Below, piece by piece: positions 1-9,034 of a stretch of DNA of 64,000 nucleotides. The notes below the pieces were generated by a model. That model was not told the origin of the DNA and ran no database searches. It saw only the letters and a program-made list of their open reading frames with translations. The stretch covers positions 930,001 to 994,000 of the forward strand of contig NZ_CP050831.1 of assembly GCF_012113595.1 (NCBI RefSeq), written 5' to 3'. The position numbers and the translations under genes were made by a program. The stretch is from Bacteroides faecium (lineage in GTDB: Bacteria; Bacteroidota; Bacteroidia; Bacteroidales; Bacteroidaceae). The first letter of the stretch is position 1; the number at the start of each line of letters is the position of its first letter.

Positions 1-1
1 T

Positions 2-184
2 GCCAAGCATTACCAACCGGAAGAACTGGTAGGCAAACAGGTTTGCTTCATCGCCAACCTTGCTCCGCGCAAGCTGAAAGGTATCGTCAGCGAAGGCATG
101 ATTCTGAGTGCCGAGAATAACGACGGTAGCCTGGCGGTCATTATGCCGGGACGTGAAGTGAAGCCGGGTAGCGAAGTAAAATAA
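2..184 (+). CDS. metG: Methionyl-tRNA synthetase, C-terminal end (partial)
   Basis: This is the last 60 codons of a gene whose start lies before the window. The visible residues match the OB-fold tRNA-binding domain at the C-terminus of bacterial methionyl-tRNA synthetases: the string FIANLAPRKLKGIVSEGMIL is the typical beta-barrel segment, and VIMPGREVKPGSEVK is the usual tail. The full enzyme attaches methionine to initiator and elongator tRNA(Met) in the cytoplasm; this domain helps dimerisation and tRNA binding. A free-standing Arc1p/CsaA-like tRNA-binding protein would have the same fold and cannot be excluded from this fragment alone. The stop is TAA at 182-184, followed by a short spacer with a 12-bp tandem repeat. 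Confidence 0.88.
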   Translation, partial: AKHYQPEELVGKQVCFIANLAPRKLKGIVSEGMILSAENNDGSLAVIMPGREVKPGSEVK

Positions 185-237
185 CAGAATAATGTGTTCT
201 GCAGATATTTGCAAAACCCGATTCTTTTTTCCGATGA

Positions 238-285
238 CCGAACAAGTAACCGAACAAGCGGCTGAACAAGTAACCGAACAAGTAA
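238..285. repeat. Four tandem copies of a 12-bp unit
   Basis: Four head-to-tail copies of ccgaacaagtaa lie at 238-249, 250-261, 262-273 and 274-285. Copies 1 and 4 are identical, copy 2 ends in cgg and copy 3 begins with ct. The block lies between metG and the flippase gene, about 65 bp before the flippase start. No protein on either strand is supported here. It may be a slippage-prone spacer or a protein-binding array upstream of the glycan operon. Confidence 0.85.
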
Positions 286-350
286 CATCTTTAATAAAGT
301 TACTGTTTGGCAAAGAATATCATTTTAGCAGTTAAAGGAAAGACTATGAT

Positions 351-1808
351 ATGAGTGAAAATCAGTCACTAAAAGAAAAGACAGCCAAAGGATTATTCTG
401 GGGCGGATTCAGTAACGGCATACAGCAATTACTGAATCTACTTTTCGGAATATTTCTTGCACGGTTGCTCACCCCGGCAGACTATGGAATGGTGGGGATG
501 CTGGCAATCTTCTCCCTCATAGCCAGTTCGATACAGGAAAGCGGCTTCACGGCAGCGCTTGTCAACAAGAAAGAGGTGACGCACAATGATTACAATGCTG
601 TATTTTGGTTTAATGCAGCCATCAGTCTGTCTCTGTATCTGCTGCTTTTCTTATGTGCACCGCTCATTGCCGATTTCTATGATACCCCCGAACTAACACC
701 ACTGGCACGTTACTCCTTTATAGGATTTTTCATTGCCAGCCTGGGCATATCCCACAGCGCCTATCTCCTGCGTAATCTGATGGTCAAGCAACGTGCTTTA
801 TCATCGGTTATCGGACTCATCGTTTCAGGAATCACGGGAGTCACACTAGCTTACTTCGGCTTCTCTTATTGGGGTATTGCCACACAAAGCATAGTTTACG
901 TAACAATCAATACCGCCTGCTACTGGCATTTCACCCATTGGCGACCGACACTCCAAATCAACTTCACCCCCATCAAAGAAATGTTCGAATTCAGCGGGAA
1001 GTTACTGATAACCAATGCATTCAATCACATCAGCAACAACCTATTTTCTGTGGTATTGGGTAAGTTCTACACAGAACAGGAAGTAGGATACTATAATCAG
1101 GCTAATAAATGGTGCGGCATGGGGCAACTCTTTATATCCGGCATGATAAACGGAGTGGCACAACCGGTACTCACAAAAATCTCGGACGACACCGAACGAC
1201 AAAAGCGGGTATTCCGCAAAATGCTGCGCTTCACCGCCTTCGTCGCATTCCCTGCCATGCTAGGACTGGGCATCATATCGGAAGAACTGATTATCATTAC
1301 CATCACTGACAAATGGTATTCCAGCATATCCATTATGCAGATTCTGTGCATCAGCGGAGCTTTTGCCCCTATTACATACCTCTACCAGCAGCTTATCATC
1401 AGCAAAGGAAAATCCCGCGTCTATATGTGGAACACCATATCCCTCGGAATTATTCTGCTTTCAAGTGTTCTTTTAGTTCATTCTCATGGAATATATGCCA
1501 TGCTTGCCGTTTACGTCTCCATCAATATTCTGTGGATACTGACATGGCACTACTTCGTACAGCAGACCATCGGACTAAAACTGCGCCATGCCCTAGCAGA
1601 TATACTCCCTTATGCCCTCATTGCAGCTGCTGTAATGGCGATCACCTACAATCTCACCTACTTTATTGAGAACATTTATATCCGCCTGGCGAGTAAAATA
1701 CTACTGGCAGCAGCACTCTATGTAGCCGCCATGTGGGCAAGCCGTTCGGTCACCTTCAAAGAAAGCATAGCATATTTCATCAAAAAGAAAACTCATGAAC
1801 ACGAATGA
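351..1808 (+). CDS. Wzx-type lipopolysaccharide/polysaccharide flippase (MOP superfamily)
   Basis: A 485-residue, very hydrophobic protein of the oligosaccharide/polysaccharide flippase family (COG2244, WzxC-like). The N-terminus LFWGGFSNGIQQLLNLLFGI and the segment RLLTPADYGMVGMLAIF are characteristic of the first two helices. Hydrophobic stretches continue to the end and are consistent with 12 to 14 transmembrane helices. The family moves undecaprenyl-linked glycan units across the inner membrane. It opens a run of glycan genes and overlaps the next gene by 14 bp, which suggests translational coupling. The substrate is not readable from sequence, but the neighbouring CDP-ribitol and LicD genes suggest a phosphate-containing glycan. 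Confidence 0.9.
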   Translation: MSENQSLKEKTAKGLFWGGFSNGIQQLLNLLFGIFLARLLTPADYGMVGMLAIFSLIASSIQESGFTAALVNKKEVTHNDYNAVFWFNAAISLSLYLLLFLCAPLIADFYDTPELTPLARYSFIGFFIASLGISHSAYLLRNLMVKQRALSSVIGLIVSGITGVTLAYFGFSYWGIATQSIVYVTINTACYWHFTHWRPTLQINFTPIKEMFEFSGKLLITNAFNHISNNLFSVVLGKFYTEQEVGYYNQANKWCGMGQLFISGMINGVAQPVLTKISDDTERQKRVFRKMLRFTAFVAFPAMLGLGIISEELIIITITDKWYSSISIMQILCISGAFAPITYLYQQLIISKGKSRVYMWNTISLGIILLSSVLLVHSHGIYAMLAVYVSINILWILTWHYFVQQTIGLKLRHALADILPYALIAAAVMAITYNLTYFIENIYIRLASKILLAAALYVAAMWASRSVTFKESIAYFIKKKTHEHE

Positions 1809-2838
1809 TCTTGCCACCCAATATCGCCTGCTGAACAGTTCTTTCAGGAAGACAATGGTTTATCATATAGGTATAGATGCCGGATTCTTTACCGAATACA
1901 CCTATATGATTCATGCGATGCTCTACTGCCTGCAACATAAGATACAATTCAAGCTCTACTCCGACGATGCCAATTTCGGTTGGGAAAAGGGCTGGGAAGA
2001 TTGTTTCGCCCCTTTCTGCGAACAAGTGCACGAATCGTTTCACCATACGTACAACACCCATCGTCTACCTTCGTGGCAAGCGTTGATGAACGACAAGAAA
2101 CTGCCTAAAACAAAGCTACTGAAATGGAAACTAAAGGTAACTTACAAGAATATTATCGGAAAGATCCTCTCCTTTTTCGTATATAGTAAACCGGTATTGC
2201 TCAATTTTCAGATAAAGTTTCACCCTAATCAACATTTCAATATCCCCGAACTGGAAATAGACGGCGACTACCTCCACGCATTCCGAAAGCTGACGGAAAT
2301 CACCTGGAAGCTCAACGAGACAACCGCACAGGAATGCCGCCAACTGACGGACAGCCTGCAACTTCCGCCAGTATACGCAGGATGCCAGATACGCGGCGGC
2401 GACAAAATAACCGAAACCAGCCTGCTGCCACCCGAACACTACATACAGCTTATCAAAGAAAAGACAACGGCACATGACGTCTTTGTACTGACCGACGACT
2501 ACCGTCTCTTCCGGCAACTGCAAACCCTAGCTCCGGACATACACTGGCATACCCTATGCAGCCCCGACGAACAAGGATATGTCAACAGTAGTTTCACGCA
2601 AACCACCAAAGAGTTGAAACAGAAACAAATGGCACGTTTCCTTTCTTCCATACAGATATTGATGGACGCTTCCGTCTTTATAGGAAGCATCACCACCGGC
2701 CCCAGCCTGTTCCTGTTAAAGAAATTCTACCCGGACATCAACCCGGCAGACTGCTCGCTCCAGGATTTTCCACACGCATCTACCCTCCCTATTCCGGGAC
2801 GCGGACAGGTGGCAACGGACTATATCCGCCGGCATTAA
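1795..2838 (+). CDS. Putative GT23-like (fucosyltransferase-fold) glycosyltransferase
   Basis: A 347-residue soluble protein without signal peptide. Near residue 200 it has CQIRGGDK, which resembles the nucleotide-sugar-binding RRxDK loop of alpha-1,6-fucosyltransferases of the FUT8/NodZ type (GT23). It is followed by FVLTDD near 230 and a G-S-x-T-T-G-P-S-x-F segment near 297, matching the order of conserved peptides in that fold. This is a remote resemblance read by eye, so donor and acceptor are unknown. Its position between flippase and CDP-ribitol genes supports a role in building the same surface glycan. Its start overlaps the flippase end. A conserved protein of unknown function is the alternative. 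Confidence 0.6.
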   Translation: MNTNDLATQYRLLNSSFRKTMVYHIGIDAGFFTEYTYMIHAMLYCLQHKIQFKLYSDDANFGWEKGWEDCFAPFCEQVHESFHHTYNTHRLPSWQALMNDKKLPKTKLLKWKLKVTYKNIIGKILSFFVYSKPVLLNFQIKFHPNQHFNIPELEIDGDYLHAFRKLTEITWKLNETTAQECRQLTDSLQLPPVYAGCQIRGGDKITETSLLPPEHYIQLIKEKTTAHDVFVLTDDYRLFRQLQTLAPDIHWHTLCSPDEQGYVNSSFTQTTKELKQKQMARFLSSIQILMDASVFIGSITTGPSLFLLKKFYPDINPADCSLQDFPHASTLPIPGRGQVATDYIRRH

Positions 2839-2882
2839 ATAAAAATTCAACAGAGTCTTACCTCTTAACGCCAATTAATTAC

Positions 2883-2890
2883 TATTTTTG
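2883..2890 (+). promoter_or_regulatory. Putative Bacteroides -7 box before the CDP-ribitol gene
   Basis: TATTTTTG matches the Bacteroides -7 consensus TAnnTTTG, 33 bp before the ATG at 2924. No clear TTTG -33 element is seen at the usual 19-21 bp spacing. It could be an internal promoter for the second half of the glycan cluster. Confidence 0.4.
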
Positions 2891-2923
2891 CATCATATCA
2901 TAACAGTAGCTCATACAAAAAAA

Positions 2924-4291
2924 ATGAAAAGGAACATAGCTATTATATTAGCAGGCGGAGTAGGCAACCGATTGGGGCTGTCGACACCCAAGCAATTCTT
3001 CAAGGTAGCAGGCAAAATGGTAGTGGAACATACTATCGACGCATTCGAAAGCAATCCGCATATAGACGAAATAGCCATTGTCTCCAACCCTTTCTATATC
3101 TCCGACATCGAATCCATCATCATCAAGAACGGATGGAAGAAAGTAAAGAAAATACTAAAAGGGGGAGAAGAAAGATACCATTCCAGCCTGTCGGCCATCA
3201 ACGCTTACGAGGGAGAAGATGTCAATCTGATCTTCCATGACGCTGTACGCCCTCTGGTCAGCCAGCGGATTATCAACGACGTGATTGAAGCGTTGAAAAC
3301 TTACAAAGCCATCGACGTGGCAATGCCGGCTACGGATACGATCATCGAAACCGAGGGAGACTTCATCCGGAGTATCCCCGACCGCAGCAAGCTGAAACGC
3401 GGTCAGACTCCACAGGCATTTCATATAGAAAGCATCCGCCAGGCATACGAAAATGCCCTGAAAGACCCGCATTTCAAAGTGACCGATGACTGCGGTGTAG
3501 TCGTGAAGTACCTACCCGAAGTACCCGTCTATGTAGTAATGGGAGAAGAAAGCAATATGAAGCTAACCTATAAGGAAGACACTTACTTGCTGGACAAGTT
3601 TTTCCAACTACGCAAAAGCGAACTGAGCAATCTTCCCTGCGAAGAGTCGCAACTCAACAATAAAGTAGCGGTTATCTTTGGCGGAAGTTATGGTATCGGA
3701 GCTGATATTGCCCGTATCTTGCAGGAAAAAGGGTCGCAGGTATTCTGCTTCTCCCGCAATCTGAACGGAACGGATGTAGGATGCAAAGAGCAGGTAGCCA
3801 ATGCACTCGAAAGCGTATATCAGCAAACGCAGCGAATAGATTACGTCATCAATACTGCCGGCATACTGAATAAAGAACCGTTGGTCAGCAGCGACTATCA
3901 GACTATCAGTAATGCAGTGAATACCAATTATATGGGAACGATCAACGTAGCGCTCGAAGCCTATCCGTACCTGAAAGAGAGCAAGGGAAAGTTGATATTC
4001 TTCACTTCCAGTTCTTACACAAGGGGCAGGGCTTTCTACAGCATCTATTCATCCACAAAAGCCGCCATCGTAAACTTCGTGCAAGCCATCGCGCAAGAAT
4101 GGGAATCATTTGGTATCAGTGTCAACTGCATCAATCCCGAACGGACCAAAACCCCGATGCGCGTTCACAACTTCGGCATCGAACCGGAAGACAGCCTGCT
4201 CTCTTCCGAAAAAGTGGCAATGGCTACCATACAGTCGCTGCTCACCGAATTTACCGGTCAGGTAATCGACATCAAAAGAAACGAATTATGA
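2924..4291 (+). CDS. Bifunctional IspD-like cytidylyltransferase / SDR reductase (CDP-ribitol synthesis, Bcs1/Acs1-like)
   Basis: This 455-residue protein joins two enzymes. Residues 1 to about 225 form an IspD/TarI-type cytidylyltransferase: LAGGVGNRLG near residue 9 is the CTP-binding loop and PKQF follows. Residues 245 to 455 form a short-chain dehydrogenase: FGGSYGIG near 251 is the dinucleotide-binding turn and YSSTK near 375 is the catalytic Tyr-Lys pair. The same fusion in Haemophilus influenzae capsule loci (Bcs1/Acs1) reduces ribulose 5-phosphate and makes CDP-ribitol. CDP-ribitol is therefore the likely product here. I chose the ATG at 2924 because the domain begins there; a TTG start at 2888 is possible but overlaps the -7 box. 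The stop overlaps the next ATG (ATGA). Confidence 0.82.
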   Translation: MKRNIAIILAGGVGNRLGLSTPKQFFKVAGKMVVEHTIDAFESNPHIDEIAIVSNPFYISDIESIIIKNGWKKVKKILKGGEERYHSSLSAINAYEGEDVNLIFHDAVRPLVSQRIINDVIEALKTYKAIDVAMPATDTIIETEGDFIRSIPDRSKLKRGQTPQAFHIESIRQAYENALKDPHFKVTDDCGVVVKYLPEVPVYVVMGEESNMKLTYKEDTYLLDKFFQLRKSELSNLPCEESQLNNKVAVIFGGSYGIGADIARILQEKGSQVFCFSRNLNGTDVGCKEQVANALESVYQQTQRIDYVINTAGILNKEPLVSSDYQTISNAVNTNYMGTINVALEAYPYLKESKGKLIFFTSSSYTRGRAFYSIYSSTKAAIVNFVQAIAQEWESFGISVNCINPERTKTPMRVHNFGIEPEDSLLSSEKVAMATIQSLLTEFTGQVIDIKRNEL

Positions 4292-5103
4292 GTAATCCAT
4301 ATTTATCCGCCTACGTAGCGCAGAATCTGCGCACCTGCCAGTTGAAGCAGCTTTCTATCCTCGAAGAGGTAGACCGCATCTGCCGGAAGCACAAAATAGA
4401 CTACTGGCTGGATGGCGGCACGCTTCTCGGAGCTGTACGCCACGGCGGATTTATCCCTTGGGACGACGACATCGACTTAGGAATGCGCCTGCCCGACCTG
4501 CAAAGATTCATCAAAGTGGCTCCCGCCGAACTGTCCGAATCTCTATTCCTGCAAACCCCGGAAAGCGACCCGTTGAACAAAGAGCCTATCATCAAAATAC
4601 GCGACCTGAACTCGCTCTATATAGAAGGCGGAGATACATTCGACGTCAGTTACGAGAAAGGGCTTTTCCTGGACATTTTTCCGTTTATCCCTTATCCGAG
4701 CGTCCCCCGGCCGTGGGTGAAGAAACTGTGCAAAGGTATATCCACCAGTTATTCCATCCTGCATGCACGGCATTATTACAGTTTGCGCTCGTTTGCCGAG
4801 TTTTTCTATTTTGGCGCCAAGAATATAATATACAGGGGTATTTGGAGTATCTTATGTTTATTCTACAAGAAAGATACTTACCTGTCCAACGTATTGATAA
4901 ACAACGGTTACGGCATCATGCACCGCAATGATTCCGTATTCCCCCTTTCGGCAATCACCTTCGAAGGGAAAACGTTCATGGCTCCAGCCAATCCGGATGC
5001 CTATCTGAAAGATTTATATAGAAACTATATGGACATTCCGTCCAAAGAAAAGCAGATAATCCATGCCGTTTACATTCACCCGGAATTAATAAAGAAGTCA
5101 TGA
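4288..5103 (+). CDS. LicD family phosphotransferase
   Basis: A 271-residue protein with the LicD signature near residues 41-60: DGGTLLGAVRHGG followed by IPWDDDID, the metal-binding nucleotidyltransferase-fold motif. LicD proteins transfer phosphocholine from CDP-choline in pneumococcus and Haemophilus; relatives such as fukutin transfer ribitol phosphate from CDP-ribitol. The adjacent CDP-ribitol synthase makes ribitol-phosphate transfer onto the surface glycan the better guess here. The start at 4288 overlaps the previous stop by ATGA and the stop overlaps the next start in the same way, so three genes are translationally coupled. An open frame extends upstream of 4288 but lies inside the preceding gene. 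Confidence 0.85.
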   Translation: MSNPYLSAYVAQNLRTCQLKQLSILEEVDRICRKHKIDYWLDGGTLLGAVRHGGFIPWDDDIDLGMRLPDLQRFIKVAPAELSESLFLQTPESDPLNKEPIIKIRDLNSLYIEGGDTFDVSYEKGLFLDIFPFIPYPSVPRPWVKKLCKGISTSYSILHARHYYSLRSFAEFFYFGAKNIIYRGIWSILCLFYKKDTYLSNVLINNGYGIMHRNDSVFPLSAITFEGKTFMAPANPDAYLKDLYRNYMDIPSKEKQIIHAVYIHPELIKKS

Positions 5104-6116
5104 AACCCGCCCTCGTAGATGTCTCAGTACTGATTCTGTTCTTCAACCGCCCGCAACAGTTGTCGCAAGTGTTCGAGCAAGTAAAGAAAGCACGTCCGTC
5201 CCGGTTGTTTCTCTATCAGGACGGAGCGAGAGACGAGCGCGACCGCCCGGGGATAGAGGCTTGCCGAGAAATCGTGGCGCAGATAGACTGGGAGTGCGAG
5301 GTAGAACGTCTTTATCAGGAACGGAACTTCGGCTGTGACCCTTCGGAATACATTTCACAGAAATGGGCTTTCTCGAAAGTAGAGAAGTGCATTGTGCTTG
5401 AGGACGACGACGTGCCGTCCGTCTCCTTTTTCCTGTTTTGCAAAGAGATGCTCGACAAATACGAACACGATACCCGCATCAGCATGATTGCCGGATTCAA
5501 TCCCGAAGAAATCACCAGGGACATGCCTTATGATTATTTCTTCGCCACCACTTTCTCCATCTGGGGATGGGCAAGCTGGAGACGTGTAGTCGACCAATGG
5601 GACGAATTTTACGATTTCCTGGACGATTCCTTCAACATGAAACAGCTTGAGCAACTTATTAAGGAACGCAAATTCCGAAGTGACTTCATCTATATGTGCC
5701 AGCGCCATCGCGAGCACCAAAAGGCATTTTATGAGACCATCTTCCATGCTTCCATACTGTTCGGTTCCGGACTGAGCATCGTCCCCACCCGCAATATGAT
5801 TAACAATCTGGGAGCAACGGCAGATTCCACACACTTTGCCGGCTCGGTGCATACATTGCCTAAAGCTTATCGGCGTATCTTCACGATGAAACGCCACGAA
5901 GCGGACTTCCCGCTGAAGCATCCCCGCTACGTCATTGAGAACGTAGCATACAAGAAAAGCGTCTACCGCATCATGGGATGGGATCATCCGTGGATTAAGA
6001 TAGGACGTTCGTTCGAAGAACTGTTCCTCAACCTGAAATACGGCAATTTCTCTATCATCACGAAAGCTGTCAAAAACCGAATAAACAAATGGCTGAAAAG
6101 AAATAAACATTATTAA
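5100..6116 (+). CDS. GT-A type glycosyltransferase (HlpA/GNT-I-like)
   Basis: A 338-residue cytoplasmic glycosyltransferase. It begins with a nucleotide-sugar domain (VSVLILFFNRPQQLSQVFEQ) and carries the acidic metal-binding run EDDDVPS near residue 102, then SIWGWASWRR near 155. This pattern is typical of a bacterial GT-A group often annotated as hemolytic protein HlpA-like or resembling GlcNAc-transferase I. The hemolysin name is historical and should not be taken as a function. Linkage and sugar are unknown. Translation is coupled to LicD by the ATGA overlap. Confidence 0.75.
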   Translation: MKPALVDVSVLILFFNRPQQLSQVFEQVKKARPSRLFLYQDGARDERDRPGIEACREIVAQIDWECEVERLYQERNFGCDPSEYISQKWAFSKVEKCIVLEDDDVPSVSFFLFCKEMLDKYEHDTRISMIAGFNPEEITRDMPYDYFFATTFSIWGWASWRRVVDQWDEFYDFLDDSFNMKQLEQLIKERKFRSDFIYMCQRHREHQKAFYETIFHASILFGSGLSIVPTRNMINNLGATADSTHFAGSVHTLPKAYRRIFTMKRHEADFPLKHPRYVIENVAYKKSVYRIMGWDHPWIKIGRSFEELFLNLKYGNFSIITKAVKNRINKWLKRNKHY

Positions 6117-6137
6117 ACCAACCTATTATACAGCATC

Positions 6138-6980
6138 ATGAAACTGTTTCTAAACAAGATAAAATTAACGTTACAAAAGCGGACGAAAATCAATCAAAAC
6201 AAAAAGTCTTATGAAGTATGGGCAGCTAAAGGGTATAATGACGAACCACAGGTAAGCATTATCATTCAATCACATAACAAAAGTCTTCAAATCAAGCATA
6301 TCATACCTAAATTAAGAAACTACCCTTCGATTGAAATTATTGTCATTGATGACGGTTCCGAGTTGTCCCACACCAAAGAACTGACTCGGTATCTGAAAGG
6401 AAGTAATGAATTTCTAATACGGTCTAACGACTTGTACGAGAACATTATGTACGATAAAGTCATCCGTTTTGCTAACGGGAAATATATCGCTCTCTTGCAG
6501 GATGATGATGATTTTGCCGATCTATCCTGGATAACAGAAGCGATAAAGTATTTTGAGAAATATCCACGTCTGGCCATATTGGGTGGAAAAGACGGGTTGG
6601 ATATTGTTTTTGAAGAAGACACACAGATTGGACATGGCGGCAAGTACGAGCATGAAGACAAGTTCAGCTTCGTACCTGCCGTAAACAGAGCTCCCATGTG
6701 GTTAAACAAGCAGCTTTTTACCGAATACCTGCATCATATAGATTTTCAATTTGCTCCTTTCCAGTTCGATGATTATGAACTATGCGCACGTGCATGGCTT
6801 ACAGATTTGCAAGTGGGATGGTACAACGCAAACTTCAAATCATTAAGTGTAGGTGGCATGAGATTATGGAATAACAAATTCACGGAGCAACAAAGTTTAC
6901 GCAATGGAAAAAGGCTATATCAGCTATACAAAGACAAAAAAAATAAAATCTACCGGAAAATAGAAGAAGCAAAACTGTAG
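6138..6980 (+). CDS. Family 2 glycosyltransferase
   Basis: A 280-residue GT2-type enzyme. VSIIIQSHNKS near residue 40 opens the Rossmann-like domain, IEIIVIDDGSE near 67 is the first acidic site, and LLQDDDDFADL near 120 provides the DxD-like metal-binding aspartates. A basic N-terminal extension of about 35 residues precedes the domain. It lies 21 bp after the preceding glycosyltransferase in the same direction and is visibly more AT-rich than its neighbours, which may mean a separate origin for this gene within the cluster. Sugar specificity cannot be read. Confidence 0.8.
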   Translation: MKLFLNKIKLTLQKRTKINQNKKSYEVWAAKGYNDEPQVSIIIQSHNKSLQIKHIIPKLRNYPSIEIIVIDDGSELSHTKELTRYLKGSNEFLIRSNDLYENIMYDKVIRFANGKYIALLQDDDDFADLSWITEAIKYFEKYPRLAILGGKDGLDIVFEEDTQIGHGGKYEHEDKFSFVPAVNRAPMWLNKQLFTEYLHHIDFQFAPFQFDDYELCARAWLTDLQVGWYNANFKSLSVGGMRLWNNKFTEQQSLRNGKRLYQLYKDKKNKIYRKIEEAKL

Positions 6981-7018
6981 AATTCATGCCGAAAAACCGT
7001 ACATTTGCATAAACTTTT

Positions 7019-8290
7019 ATGCCCATGAGAGTCCTGATTATAAATACATCCGAGCGAATAGGCGGAGCAGCCATCGCAGCAAGCCGGCTAATGGAATCAC
7101 TGAAAAACAACGGTATCAAGGCCAAAATGCTGGTACGCGACAAGCAAACTGACCAAATCAGTGTGGTTAGTCTGAAAGGGAATTGGCTGCAAGTATGGAA
7201 ATTCATGTGGGAACGCATCGTTATCTGGAGTGCCAACCGTTTCCGCCGTTACCACCTGTTTGACGTGGACATTGCCAATACGGGGACGGATATTACATCA
7301 CTCCCGGAATTCCGCCAGGCTGACGTTATCCACTTGCACTGGATTAATCAGGGAATGCTCTCATTGAGTGATATACGGAAAATACTTGTATCCGGCAAAC
7401 CCGTAGTCTGGACAATGCACGATATGTGGCCATGTACGGGTATCTGCCATTATGCGCGGGAATGTAAGAACTATCAGCAGGAATGTCACAACTGCCCTTA
7501 CATCTATAAAGGTGGGGGACGGAAAGACCTGTCTTACCGCACTTTCCACAAGAAACAAAAGTTATACAGCCAAGCTCCCATTCATTTCGTCACTTGCAGC
7601 CGTTGGCTGAAAGAACAGGCCAAATCCAGTGCGCTGTTTGAAGGGAAAAGCGTCACTAATATCCCGAATGCCATCAATACCAATCTGTTCAAGCCAATGG
7701 ACAAGCAGAAAGCACGGGCTAAGTTCATGTTGCCGGAAGACAAGAAGCTGATTCTGTTCGGCTCGCTGAAGATTACCGACAAACGCAAAGGGGTGGATTA
7801 TCTCATCGAAGCCTGCAAACTGCTGGCAGAGAAACATCCCGAATGGAAAGATTCGCTGGGAGTCGTCGTATTCGGCAACCAGTCGCAGCAACTGCAAGCA
7901 ATGCTTCCTTTCCGCGTCTATCCGCTCCCTTATATGAAGAATGAGCACGAAATAGTAGATATCTACAATGCCGTAGACCTCTTTGCCATCCCGTCTCTGG
8001 AAGAGAATCTTCCAAACATGATTATGGAAGCGATGGCTTGCGGAGTGCCCTGCGTAGGATTCAACGTAGGCGGTATCCCCGAAATGATTGACCATCTGCA
8101 CAACGGCTACGTAGCCCGATATAAATCTTCGGAAGATTTAGCTAACGGCATATACTGGATTTTGACGGAGCCGGAATATGACCAGCTCTCCGCGCAAGCC
8201 TGCCGCAAGGTAGTGGCCAACTACTCGGAAAGCATCATCGCAAAGAAATATACAGATGTCTACAACAAAATAACGGGAAAATATGCATAG
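7019..8290 (+). CDS. Family 4 glycosyltransferase
   Basis: A 423-residue GT-B enzyme. The N-terminal domain starts VLIINTSERIGGAAIAASRL, whose Gly-Gly-Ala loop contacts the acceptor side. The C-terminal donor domain has LILFGSLKITDKRKGVDYLI near 240, and PSLEENLPNMIMEAMACGVP near 325 with the paired glutamates of GT4 enzymes. A cluster of cysteines and histidines near 140-165 (TGICHYARECKN, CHNCPY) is common in a Bacteroidetes subgroup and may bind metal. The gene overlaps the following glycosyltransferase by 8 bp. TACATTTG at 7000-7007 resembles a -7 box but lies only 11 bp before the start. A second in-frame ATG lies at 7025. Confidence 0.85.
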   Translation: MPMRVLIINTSERIGGAAIAASRLMESLKNNGIKAKMLVRDKQTDQISVVSLKGNWLQVWKFMWERIVIWSANRFRRYHLFDVDIANTGTDITSLPEFRQADVIHLHWINQGMLSLSDIRKILVSGKPVVWTMHDMWPCTGICHYARECKNYQQECHNCPYIYKGGGRKDLSYRTFHKKQKLYSQAPIHFVTCSRWLKEQAKSSALFEGKSVTNIPNAINTNLFKPMDKQKARAKFMLPEDKKLILFGSLKITDKRKGVDYLIEACKLLAEKHPEWKDSLGVVVFGNQSQQLQAMLPFRVYPLPYMKNEHEIVDIYNAVDLFAIPSLEENLPNMIMEAMACGVPCVGFNVGGIPEMIDHLHNGYVARYKSSEDLANGIYWILTEPEYDQLSAQACRKVVANYSESIIAKKYTDVYNKITGKYA

Positions 8291-9032
8291 CATCCACCCT
8301 ACTCCCAAGTTCTCGATTATCACGGTGACATACAACGCTGAGAAGGTGCTGGAAGACACGATTCAAAGTGTCATCTCGCAGACGTATCATCACGTGGAAT
8401 ATATCATCGTGGACGGAGCTTCCAAGGATGGAACTTTAGCTATTATCAACCGCTACCGTGAGCGGATACACACCGTAGTGAGCGAACCGGACAAAGGATT
8501 ATATGACGCCATGAATAAAGGAATCGCCCTTGCCGGTGGCGACTACCTTTGCTTCCTGAATGCGGGCGACTGCTTTCACGAGGACGATACGCTGCAACAG
8601 ATGGTGCACAGCATCAATGGCAACGAGCTTCCCGACATACTCTACGGAGAAACCGCCATCGTAGACAAGGACAGGCACTTCCTGCGTATGCGCCGGCTGG
8701 CCGCCCCGGAAACACTGACCTGGAAAAGTTTCAAACAGGGAATGCTGGTCTGCCACCAGGCTTTCTTCCCCCGCCACACGCTGGTGGAACCCTACAATCT
8801 GAAATATCGCTTTTCCGCCGACTTCGACTGGTGCATCCGCATCATGAAGAAAGCGCGTACACTCCATAATACCCACTTGACGATTATCGACTACCTGGAT
8901 GAAGGGATGACTACCCGCAACCGGAAAGCGTCTCTCAAAGAAAGATTCCGTATCATGGCTACACACTACGGACTGATTGGTACCGTAGCCCGTCATGCCT
9001 GGTTTGTCCTGCGGTTAGTAACCCGACACTAA
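8283..9032 (+). CDS. Family 2 glycosyltransferase (WcaA-like)
   Basis: A 249-residue GT2 enzyme. FSIITVTYNAEKVLEDTI opens the nucleotide-binding domain, YIIVDGASKDGT near 40 and FLNAGDCF near 92 supply the acidic sites, and ADFDWCIRI near 180 is the typical C-terminal motif. It is the last glycosyltransferase of the cluster and overlaps the upstream GT4 gene. Its stop is only 2 bp from the start of an ECF sigma gene, so read-through between glycan genes and the following regulator is likely. Confidence 0.85.
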   Translation: MHSIHPTPKFSIITVTYNAEKVLEDTIQSVISQTYHHVEYIIVDGASKDGTLAIINRYRERIHTVVSEPDKGLYDAMNKGIALAGGDYLCFLNAGDCFHEDDTLQQMVHSINGNELPDILYGETAIVDKDRHFLRMRRLAAPETLTWKSFKQGMLVCHQAFFPRHTLVEPYNLKYRFSADFDWCIRIMKKARTLHNTHLTIIDYLDEGMTTRNRKASLKERFRIMATHYGLIGTVARHAWFVLRLVTRH

Positions 9033-9034
9033 TT

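Noticed and set aside
10..288. 92-codon frame on the minus strand with repeated LLVR
   Set aside because: It is produced by the 12-bp tandem repeat and the complement of the metG end; the repetitive protein has no family features.
5355..6110. 251-codon minus-strand frame opposite a glycosyltransferase gene
   Set aside because: It mirrors the conserved GT gene on the plus strand and has no domain signature, so it is a shadow frame.
7000..7007. TACATTTG as a promoter for the GT4 gene
   Set aside because: The -7 match is good, but it lies 11 bp before the start codon, has no -33 element and sits within a tightly packed operon.
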